Shown here piece by piece: positions 1 to 5,002 of a stretch of 15,149 nucleotides of DNA. The DNA lies in NCBI GenBank assembly GCA_018712665.1, contig DVGP01000115.1, forward strand, positions 1 through 15,149. The letters are read 5' to 3'. Position numbers and translations under genes: made by a program. Numbering within the stretch: the first letter of the stretch is position 1; the number at the start of each line of letters is the position of its first letter. Under the pieces are notes generated by a model. It was given only the letters and a program-made list of their open reading frames with translations. It did not search any database and had not been told where the DNA came from. The DNA is from Candidatus Pelethomonas intestinigallinarum (GTDB lineage Bacteria > Bacillota > Clostridia > Oscillospirales > Oscillospiraceae).

Positions 1-162
1 CAGCTCATGTGCGAGCACAGCACCGACATGATCAGCCAGATCAGCCAGGCCATCGCCAACCACATGACCGTGGAGCAGCTGATGAAAGCTATGCGCCCCC
101 ATCCCACCTTTGAGGAGGCCCTGGGGGAGGCTTTGATGGAGCTGTCCGCCAAGCTGGGCTGA
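1..162 (+). CDS. Dihydrolipoyl dehydrogenase-like flavoprotein, C-terminal end (partial)
   Basis: The window opens inside a plus-strand reading frame whose last 53 codons end at TGA 160-162. The visible tail contains CEHSTDMISQISQAIANHMT and then RPHPTFEEALGEAL. The HPT-F/L-x-EA motif near the C terminus is typical of the dimerisation domain of class I pyridine nucleotide-disulfide oxidoreductases such as dihydrolipoyl dehydrogenase. In that family the histidine of this motif is the active-site base that reaches into the partner subunit. The FAD and NAD domains and the redox-active cysteines lie outside the window, so it cannot be told whether this is a true lipoamide dehydrogenase or a relative such as mercuric or glutathione reductase. 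A GC-rich hairpin follows 87 bases downstream. Confidence 0.7.
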   Translation, partial: QLMCEHSTDMISQISQAIANHMTVEQLMKAMRPHPTFEEALGEALMELSAKLG

Positions 163-181
163 TCCGGGGAAAACAGTTCAG

Positions 182-207
182 GCCGCGCCGATGGAGACGG
201 CGCAGGC
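182..207 (+). other. GC-rich imperfect hairpin after the flavoprotein gene
   Basis: GCGCCG (185-190) pairs with CGGCGC (198-203), with outer GCC/GGC pairing, about 20 bases after the flavoprotein stop. No U-tract follows. It may protect the 3' end of the transcript or mean nothing. Confidence 0.3.
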
Positions 208-249
208 CCCCTTGCGACGACTGAAAAACGATACAGCGGCAAAGATCAA

Positions 250-273
250 GGGCGGGCGCTCATGCGCCCGCCC
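250..273 (+). terminator. Probable terminator hairpin of the flavoprotein gene
   Basis: A perfect 10-bp stem GGGCGGGCGC / GCGCCCGCCC encloses the loop TCAT. It is followed by TAAATGTG rather than a clear T-tract, so it is a strong hairpin but a poor canonical Rho-independent terminator. Its position between the flavoprotein gene and the prfC promoter supports a terminator role. Confidence 0.5.
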
Positions 274-301
274 TAAATGTGTCGTTGGGACCCTGTTGTT
301 C

Positions 302-330
302 TTGCCATTTGCCGTACCGTATGGTAAAAT
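302..330 (+). promoter_or_regulatory. Putative sigma-70-type promoter of prfC
   Basis: TTGCCA (302-307) and TAAAAT (325-330) are separated by exactly 17 bases, predicting a start near 337. The promoter precedes the truncated prfC copy at 383, not the real prfC start at 602, so prfC mRNA would carry a leader of about 265 nt containing the short upstream reading frame and several hairpins. Confidence 0.55.
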
Positions 331-368
331 ATCCCGACTACCCGCCCCACAGCGGGAAAACGACCCAC

Positions 369-433
369 AGGAGGTCATCTTTTTGTCTACGTTAACTTCT
401 GAAATCACCCGGCGGCAGACCTTCGCCATCATC
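369..433 (+). repeat. Upstream copy of the prfC RBS and 5' coding region (direct repeat, copy A)
   Basis: These 65 bases match 588-652 with three differences (one between RBS and start codon, two near codon 12). The match begins exactly at AGGAGG and covers the RBS, the TTG start and the first 17 codons of prfC. Sequences outside the repeat differ. The offset is 219 bp. Confidence 0.9.
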
Positions 434-445
434 ACGCCCCCGTAA
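383..445 (+). pseudogene. Truncated prfC copy: a 20-codon upstream reading frame
   Basis: A TTG start (383-385), 8 bases after AGGAGG (369-374), opens a 20-codon frame ending at TAA 443-445. The first 17 codons repeat the start of RF3 (MSTLTSEITRR..TFAII) with one change (R12 to Q), and the last three (T-P-P) are new. Having the same RBS and start as the real gene, it should be translated about as well, so the mRNA would make a 20-residue leader peptide before reaching prfC. It may be only a fossil of a duplication, or it may act as a regulatory leader peptide. Translation has not been shown. Confidence 0.7.
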
Positions 446-587
446 AGCCGCCGGCTTTCCGGGGACCCCGGTTTTGATTACACTTCCTCGGGCGGAGTGA
501 ATCCGCCCTGCGGAAATTCTCGCCTTCGGCTCGAATTGACGCGCCACCAGGCGCGCAGGTCGATGATGGCGAGCATGTATCTTCTTT
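434..587 (+). repeat. Hairpin-rich intergenic insert between the two prfC 5' copies
   Basis: This 154-base stretch has no credible gene but packs consecutive foldback units: AAAGCC/GGCTTT (443-457), CCGGGG A CCCCGG immediately after, GGCGGA/TCCGCC (491-507), an AATTC...GAATT stem with GCC/GGC inside (about 515-537), and GCGCC ACCA GGCGC (541-554). It ends with GATGATGGCGA (562-572), the reverse complement of TCGCCATCATC in both flanking prfC copies. The tandem hairpins suggest an intergenic repetitive element of the kind dispersed in genomes. That it is repeated elsewhere cannot be tested from this window. Confidence 0.55.
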
Positions 588-652
588 AGGAGGTCATCTC
601 TTTGTCTACGTTAACTTCTGAAATCACCCGGCGGCGAACCTTCGCCATCATC
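588..652 (+). repeat. Direct repeat copy B: RBS and first 17 codons of intact prfC
   Basis: This is the partner of 369-433. AGGAGG at 588-593 is 8 bases before the TTG start at 602, and the reading frame continues uninterrupted into full-length prfC, so this is the functional copy. Confidence 0.9.
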
Positions 653-2185
653 TCCCACCCCGACGCCGGCAAAACCACGCTGACGGAGAAGTTCCTGCTC
701 TACGGCGGGGCCATCGCCCAGGCCGGGGAGGTCAAGGGCAAGCGGGCCCGGGCCGCCACCTCCGACTGGATGGAGATCGAGCGCCAGAGAGGTATTTCCG
801 TCACATCCTCGGTGATGCAGTTCCAGCACGACGGCTACTGCGTCAACATTCTGGACACCCCCGGCCACCAGGATTTCTCCGAGGACACCTACCGCACCCT
901 CATGGCCGCCGACTCAGCCGTCATGGTCATCGACGGGGCCAAGGGCGTGGAGCCCCAGACCCGGAAGCTCTTCAAGGTCTGCGCCATGCGCCACATCCCC
1001 ATCTTCACCTTCATCAACAAGATGGACCGGGAGACCCGGGACCCTCTGGAGCTGTGCGAGGAGGTGGAGCGGGAGCTGGGCATCGACACCTACGCCGTCA
1101 ACTGGCCCATCGGCTGCGGCAAGGCCTTCCAGGGGGTCTACGACCGGCAGAAGAGCCGGCTTCTCCTGTTCTCCGGGGCGGGCCACGGCAAAAAGGCCCA
1201 GTCCACCGAGATGCACCTGGACGACCCCGCCGCGGCGGACCTCATCGGCGAGGCCCGCTGGCGGACTCTCCGGGACGAGGTGGAGCTGCTGGGGGCCGGC
1301 CGTGACTTCGACCTGGAGGCCGTCCGGGCCGGGGAGCTGAGCCCCGTGTTTTTCGGCTCCGCCCTGACCAACTTCGGCGTGGAGCCCTTTCTGGAGGAGT
1401 TCCTGGCCATGACCGCCCCGCCGGCGGGGCGGATGTCCGACGCCGGGGAGATCGACCCCTTCTCCCCCGACTTCTCCGCCTTTGTTTTCAAGATCCAGGC
1501 CAACATGAACAAGGCCCACCGGGACCGGATCGCCTTCATGCGGGTGTGCTCCGGAAAGTTTGAGCGGGACCGGGAGTACTACCACATGCAGAGCGGCAAA
1601 AAGCTGCGCCTGAGCCAGCCCCAGCAGCTCCTGGCCGCCGAGCGGGAGATCATCGACGAGGCCTACGCCGGGGACATCATCGGCGTGTTCGACCCGGGCC
1701 TCTTCTCCATCGGCGACACCGTCACCGTGCCGGGGAAGAAGTTCAAGTTCCTGGGCATCCCCACCTTCGAACCGGAGCACTTCATGCGGGTGAGCCCTGT
1801 GGACACCATGAAGCGCAAGCAGTTTATCAAGGGCACGGAGCAGATCGCCCAGGAGGGCGCCATCCAGATCTTCAAGATCCCCCAGGCGGGCCTGGAGGAG
1901 GTCATCGTGGGGGTGGTGGGCACGCTGCAGTTCGACGTGTTCCAGTACCGGATGCGCAGCGAGTACGGCGTGGAGCTGCGGATGGCGGGCCTGCCCTACG
2001 ACCACCTGCGGCGGATCGCCGCCAGCCCGGTGGAGCCCAAGGACCTGACCCTCTGCGCCGACGCGGCGCTGCTGGAGGACTTCCGGGGCCGCAGCCTCAT
2101 CGCCTTCGCCGGGGACTGGCCGGTGGGCTACCTGCTCAAGCACAACCCGGGCCTGGAGCTCAGCGAGTCCTTCGGGGCGAAATAA
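602..2185 (+). CDS. prfC: Peptide chain release factor 3 (RF3)
   Basis: RF3 is the translational GTPase that removes RF1/RF2 from the ribosome after peptide release. The 527-residue length is normal for the family. Visible GTPase motifs are G1 AIISHPDAGKT (residues 15-25), the RF3-type switch I segment RQRGISVTSS, G3 DTPGHQDF (85-92) and G4 NKMD (139-142). The C-terminal part includes FKIQANMN (domain II) and VGTLQFDVFQYRM, typical of RF3. The start is TTG at 602, 8 bases after a perfect AGGAGG. The first 17 codons are duplicated 219 bp upstream behind the only good promoter seen, so the natural leader is long and structured. The gene stands alone: a terminator follows, then a convergent gene. 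The identification is secure. Confidence 0.97.
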   Translation: MSTLTSEITRRRTFAIISHPDAGKTTLTEKFLLYGGAIAQAGEVKGKRARAATSDWMEIERQRGISVTSSVMQFQHDGYCVNILDTPGHQDFSEDTYRTLMAADSAVMVIDGAKGVEPQTRKLFKVCAMRHIPIFTFINKMDRETRDPLELCEEVERELGIDTYAVNWPIGCGKAFQGVYDRQKSRLLLFSGAGHGKKAQSTEMHLDDPAAADLIGEARWRTLRDEVELLGAGRDFDLEAVRAGELSPVFFGSALTNFGVEPFLEEFLAMTAPPAGRMSDAGEIDPFSPDFSAFVFKIQANMNKAHRDRIAFMRVCSGKFERDREYYHMQSGKKLRLSQPQQLLAAEREIIDEAYAGDIIGVFDPGLFSIGDTVTVPGKKFKFLGIPTFEPEHFMRVSPVDTMKRKQFIKGTEQIAQEGAIQIFKIPQAGLEEVIVGVVGTLQFDVFQYRMRSEYGVELRMAGLPYDHLRRIAASPVEPKDLTLCADAALLEDFRGRSLIAFAGDWPVGYLLKHNPGLELSESFGAK

Positions 2186-2205
2186 GGTTTGTCATAAGCG
2201 CGGAA

Positions 2206-2233
2206 ACACCGCCGGGGAGGTCCCCGGCGGTGT
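2206..2233. terminator. Bidirectional terminator between prfC and the XRE gene
   Basis: ACACCGCCGGGGA (2206-2218) pairs perfectly with TCCCCGGCGGTGT (2221-2233), 20 bases after the prfC stop and 4 bases beyond the stop of the convergent XRE gene. It is flanked by AAAC and GTTT, so U-runs are short on both strands. The position between two converging genes supports shared use. Confidence 0.7.
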
Positions 2234-2236
2234 GTT

Positions 2237-2632
2237 TCAGTTGACGGAGAAAAATGACATTTCCAGCGATCCAGCATTGACGGCTAAATAGTACAGCATC
2301 AGCACCAGGACCGCCGCCCCTATGCTGCCGGCGATGATCAGGTACCACTTCACGAACTGCTTGGCCTTCCCCACGTCGCTGTAGATGGAGTCCAGCTTCT
2401 CGCTGTTGATATTCTTCTCCCGGACCTCCTGCACGTCCACGTCCTTCACCAGCTCGTCCAGGGTCAGGCCGAAGTAGTCGCTGAGCAGGACCAGCCGCTG
2501 AAAGTCCGGATAGGACTGGCAGGACTCCCACTTGGAGATGGTCTGGCGGGAGACCTTCAGCTCCGCCCCCAGCTCCTCCTGGCTCAGGCCCTTGGATTTT
2601 CTTAAATTGATCAGCTTCTCGTTAAAGTTCAT
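2237..2632 (-). CDS. XRE-family HTH regulator with a C-terminal membrane segment
   Basis: From ATG at 2632 this gives 131 residues. Residues about 3-60 form a HTH_3/XRE DNA-binding domain: LINLRKSKGLSQEELGAELK followed by VSRQTISKWESCQSYPDF, with recognition helix SRQTISKWE. A linker of about 35 residues follows, then one hydrophobic helix (WYLIIAGSIGAAVLVLMLYYLAV) that should anchor it in the membrane. This layout is common in Firmicutes, but the target genes are unknown. GAGG (2641-2644) is 8 bases from ATG 2632. A GTG two codons upstream (2638) would be only 2 bases from it and is less likely. Inverted repeats by its promoter suggest autoregulation (inference). Confidence 0.85.
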   Translation of the reverse strand: MNFNEKLINLRKSKGLSQEELGAELKVSRQTISKWESCQSYPDFQRLVLLSDYFGLTLDELVKDVDVQEVREKNINSEKLDSIYSDVGKAKQFVKWYLIIAGSIGAAVLVLMLYYLAVNAGSLEMSFFSVN

Positions 2633-2678
2633 GGTCACATCCTCGATTCCTCTGGTTTTGTCTCACGGCCGTGGGAAG

Positions 2679-2708
2679 AGTATACCAGCGCCGGGGCAAA
2701 AAAGGCAA
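2679..2708 (-). promoter_or_regulatory. Putative promoter of the XRE gene
   Basis: On the minus strand TTGCCT (2708-2703) and TATACT (2684-2679) are 18 bases apart, predicting a start near 2672, about 40 bases before the ATG. Confidence 0.5.
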
Positions 2709-2745
2709 CCAACAGTCGTTGGCAATCTGTCAACCGCCGCTGACA
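2709..2745. promoter_or_regulatory. Two inverted repeats abutting the XRE promoter -35 (candidate operators)
   Basis: CCAAC-AGTC-GTTGG (2709-2722) and TGTCA-N8-TGACA (2728-2745) lie immediately upstream of the -35 hexamer. Dyads here suit binding by an XRE-type dimer, possibly the adjacent protein itself. This rests on position and symmetry only. Confidence 0.35.
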
Positions 2746-2760
2746 AGGCGAAAATAAGGC

Positions 2761-2790
2761 AAAAAAGGTCCCGGCCGCAGTAGCCGGGAC
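2761..2790 (-). terminator. Rho-independent terminator of the minus-strand cluster (distal copy)
   Basis: Reading the minus strand, GTCCCGGC / GCCGGGAC form an 8-bp stem (2790-2768) with a 7-base loop, and TTTTTT follows after CC (2766-2761). It is a good intrinsic terminator for transcription coming from the VOC gene, but lies about 250 bases beyond that gene's stop because a structured segment intervenes. Confidence 0.75.
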
Positions 2791-2997
2791 CTGAGACTGT
2801 CGTAAAAGGCTAACGCCTTTTCCGCCAAAGGGGTTTCGCTGCGCTCGCGCCTCAGTCGTCCGCTTATGGCGGACGATTCGACGCTCGCTCCGCGCAAAGT
2901 GTTTTTCCGACGTACACGCCGCCGGAAAAACGATTTCATTTTCTTCCGCCGCCTATGGGCGGCGGAACTCTGCGAGGCTTCTTTAACACGCTGAAAG
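2791..2997. repeat. Hairpin-rich intergenic insert between duplicated terminator hairpins
   Basis: This stretch of about 207 bases has no supported gene. It contains successive foldbacks: AAAAGGC TAAC GCCTTTT (2804-2821), TCGTCCGC TTATG GCGGACGA (around 2857-2877), GTTTTTCCG/CGGAAAAAC (around 2910-2935), and a perfect TTCCGCCGCC TATG GGCGGCGGAA (2944-2967). Its left edge carries GAGACTGTCG. It resembles a structured dispersed intergenic repeat. Copy number elsewhere in the genome cannot be seen. Confidence 0.55.
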
Positions 2998-3020
2998 ATC
3001 CCGGCCGCAGTGGCCGGGAC
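2998..3020 (-). repeat. Second copy of the terminator hairpin, without a T-tract
   Basis: This segment matches 2768-2790 with two substitutions at an offset of 230 bp. It lies 16 bases after the VOC stop codon. On the minus strand the hairpin is followed by CTTTCAGCG rather than a T-run, so the T-tract belongs only to the distal copy at 2761-2790. Confidence 0.75.
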
Positions 3021-3036
3021 CCTTTCTTTGGGGCGA

Positions 3037-3384
3037 TTACTTCTGCATGATGTGGATGGCGAACCCGCCGAACTCACCGTCCAGGTAGACGTTCTTGATC
3101 TTGCCCTCGTCGGTGTAGGCGGCCGTGTCCATGTTGAAGGAGAAGCCCTTCTCCTTCAGCTCCTCCACGGCAGCAGTCAGGTCCGGGGTCCGCATGGCGA
3201 TGTGGCCGTTGGTCCCCAGGAAGGGGGCCTTCATGCACTCGAAGTAGGGGCCGCCGAACTCGGACTTCTGCCCGTGGCGGGGCTCCAGGTTGAAGAGGGC
3301 GCTCAGAAGCCGCGCCAGCTTCTCAGCCTCCTCCGGGTTGGGGGTGTTGATCCCGATATGCTCCAGTTCAAACTTGCACTTCAC
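3037..3384 (-). CDS. VOC (glyoxalase-fold) protein related to the domain fused to KDPG/KHG aldolases
   Basis: The protein is 115 residues from GTG 3384, chosen because AAAGAGG ends 8 bases upstream. The GTG at 3393 used by the longest frame overlaps that RBS. The opening KFELEHIGINTPNPEEAEK, the central segment LGTNGHIAMRTPDL and the closing LDGEFGGFAIHIMQK form one beta-alpha-beta-beta-beta glyoxalase module pair. From memory of the family, this closely resembles the extra C-terminal domain found on some clostridial bifunctional 2-keto-3-deoxy-6-phosphogluconate/4-hydroxy-2-oxoglutarate aldolases. Here it is free-standing, as the last gene of an operon with a different, DapA-type lyase. The reaction is unknown; a role in handling a 2-oxo acid is an inference from that kinship. 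Confidence 0.75.
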   Translation of the reverse strand: MKCKFELEHIGINTPNPEEAEKLARLLSALFNLEPRHGQKSEFGGPYFECMKAPFLGTNGHIAMRTPDLTAAVEELKEKGFSFNMDTAAYTDEGKIKNVYLDGEFGGFAIHIMQK

Positions 3385-3460
3385 AAACAGCACCTCTTTC
3401 TAATATTACAAACAACAAACAACACAAACACAGATGTACGGGGGCTCCCTCAGGGAAAAA

Positions 3461-4738
3461 TCACACGGGGAACAGCAGCAGGGCGCCGGCGGTCAGGGCC
3501 AGCAGACGGATGAAGTACTGGGGAATGGTGAACTTCCAGAACTCCTTCATGGTGTAGTTGCCCAGGCCCATGCACATGGCGGGCAGGCCGTCGATGGGCA
3601 GGAAGTGTCCGCACCAGCCGGAGACCACGATGGCGGAAGCGGCGGCGGTGGGGTCCCAGCCCAGGCTGACGCAGGTGGCCACGGCCATGGGGGCAAACAC
3701 CAGCACGGTGCCGATGGTGGAACCGGTGAGGGTGGCCAGAACGCTGGTCAGGACGCAGAACACGAAGACCAGGACGAAGGGGTTGATGTTGCTGCCCAGC
3801 ATACCGGCGACGGTCTCGCCCACCAGGTTGGTCAGGCCGGTGACGCCCAGGGCCTCAGCCACGCCGATGACGCCGGCGGACATGAGGATGATGGGGGCGC
3901 CCAGGTTGCTGCAGATCTCCTTGAAGTTCATGATCTTGGTCAGCAGCAGCACGCACACGGCGGTGGCCACCACGGCATAGCCCTGGTCGCCGATGTAGCT
4001 CTGGGCCACCATGCCGATGATGGCGGCAATGAAGCAGCCGTAGATCACGTACTCCTGCCAAGCGGGCAGGGCCTCGGCCTCCTCGGCGGCCTCAGCGGCG
4101 GCCTCGGTGGTCGCGGGCACGTCCTTGACAGGCATGAACTTGTAGGCCACCAGGCACCAGATCAGGAAGCCCAGGGAGAGGCAGAGGTTCACGATAGCGA
4201 ACTTGGGCAGGGAGACGCTCATGGCCGCGCCGCCGGCCTCCAGAACGGCGATGACATAGCCGTACTGCAGGGCGGTGTTGACGGGGATCAGGGGGTGGTT
4301 GCAGGCGAAGCCCGCGGGCATCAGGAACTTGGACCGGGGCAGGGCCTGGGTGGACGGGATGGTGGACAGCAGGCCCAGGACCATGACGTAGTAAGCGGTG
4401 GAGCCGGTGCCGAAGAGGCTGGTGCCCAGCATGACCACCAGGATGATCAGCACATAGGCCTTATAGCCGCCCTTGGAGGCCATGCGCAGGATCGCGCGCT
4501 TGAACGCGGCGATGAACCGGGTCTTCTGCAGGGCCGCGATGATGACCATGAAGGACGCCAGCATGACGATGCTGGAGTTGGAAAAGCCGCGGAAGGCCGT
4601 GGCGATGTCGGTGACGCCGAAGAGCACCATCAGCGCGCAGGCGATCAGAGGGGCCGCTCCGAAGGGCACCTTGTCCGTCATGATCAGCCAGACCATGAAG
4701 GCGGTGACAAGAAGGGCGATTATCATTGGGACTGTCAT
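3461..4738 (-). CDS. SLC13 (DASS)/ion-transporter-superfamily permease, probable organic-anion uptake
   Basis: This 425-residue polytopic membrane protein has about 10-12 hydrophobic segments. Two similar re-entrant-loop motifs lie in its two halves: FGTGSTAYYVM (110-119) and LTGSTIGTVL (337-346). That is the internal duplication expected of SLC13/CitMHS-type carriers, where paired S/T-N/G-T loops bind substrate and sodium. A polar Ala/Glu-rich linker (about 209-225) separates the halves. GGAGGAG lies 10-12 bases before ATG 4738. It sits in the catabolic cluster after the PdxA-like gene and so probably imports the anionic substrate, such as a sugar acid or dicarboxylate. The substrate and coupling ion are not readable from the sequence. 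Confidence 0.85.
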   Translation of the reverse strand: MTVPMIIALLVTAFMVWLIMTDKVPFGAAPLIACALMVLFGVTDIATAFRGFSNSSIVMLASFMVIIAALQKTRFIAAFKRAILRMASKGGYKAYVLIILVVMLGTSLFGTGSTAYYVMVLGLLSTIPSTQALPRSKFLMPAGFACNHPLIPVNTALQYGYVIAVLEAGGAAMSVSLPKFAIVNLCLSLGFLIWCLVAYKFMPVKDVPATTEAAAEAAEEAEALPAWQEYVIYGCFIAAIIGMVAQSYIGDQGYAVVATAVCVLLLTKIMNFKEICSNLGAPIILMSAGVIGVAEALGVTGLTNLVGETVAGMLGSNINPFVLVFVFCVLTSVLATLTGSTIGTVLVFAPMAVATCVSLGWDPTAAASAIVVSGWCGHFLPIDGLPAMCMGLGNYTMKEFWKFTIPQYFIRLLALTAGALLLFPV

Positions 4739-5002
4739 AATTTTCTTTCTCCTCCTACGATTTTGGGGACATGCCGCGTATGGAAGCGCCGGGGCCCGGG
4801 CCGGGGGCGAGGTCTGTCCGGTCTATGCAGGGACCCGCCCGGCGGGGCGGGCGCGGGGGCTTCCACACGCCGCGTCTTGGGCCTCCGGCGGGAGCCGCGT
4901 CCGGCGGGGGCGGAGGCGCGTACCGCCTCCTCCGGACCGGCTTCTGCCGGGGAGCCTCTATCAGAAACAAATCTCAGCGGACTGAGACGCTTCTCGGGGT
5001 GA
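4739..5002 (-). other. 264-base GC-rich hairpin-dense spacer between pdxA2 and the permease gene
   Basis: No credible gene was found. The spacer is much longer than the others in the cluster (37-76 bases) and extremely GC-rich. Foldbacks include the palindrome GGCCCGGGCC (about 4793-4802), CCCGCCC GGCG GGGCGGG (4834-4851), GGAGGCG/CGCCTCC (4912-4930) and CCGGC TTCT GCCGG (4937-4950). It may stabilise or separate the permease message from the enzyme message, or be a decayed insert. Confidence 0.55.
4963..4987 (-). terminator. Possible weak or partial terminator after pdxA2
   Basis: On the minus strand TCTCAG TCCG CTGAGA (4987-4972) is followed by TTTGTTTC, 15 bases after the PdxA2 stop. The stem is only 6 bp and AT-containing, so it would at most reduce read-through into the permease gene. 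Confidence 0.4.

Noticed and set aside
163..600. Open frame 191-445 as a separate 84-residue gene
   Set aside because: It runs through a hairpin and the promoter with no RBS at its start. Only its last 20 codons, from the TTG at 383, have a proper initiation context.
914..2143. Minus-strand open frame of 409 codons across prfC
   Set aside because: Low-complexity composition and complete overlap with a certain RF3 gene; it is an antisense shadow from high GC.
383..2185. prfC interrupted by a frameshift or sequencing error
   Set aside because: The downstream copy is a complete 527-residue RF3 with its own RBS. The upstream copy is an additional duplicate separated by unrelated sequence, not part of the same frame.
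2791..2997. Classical insertion sequence or MITE with terminal inverted repeats
   Set aside because: No transposase and no clear matching terminal inverted repeats or short fixed-length target duplication were seen. Only internal foldbacks and a long flanking duplication are present.
3434..5002. Long plus-strand open frame (522 codons) antisense to the permease gene
   Set aside because: It is rich in Gly/His/Asp/Gln with no domain pattern, as expected for the complement of a GC-rich hydrophobic coding sequence. The minus-strand frame has an RBS and clear membrane protein features.
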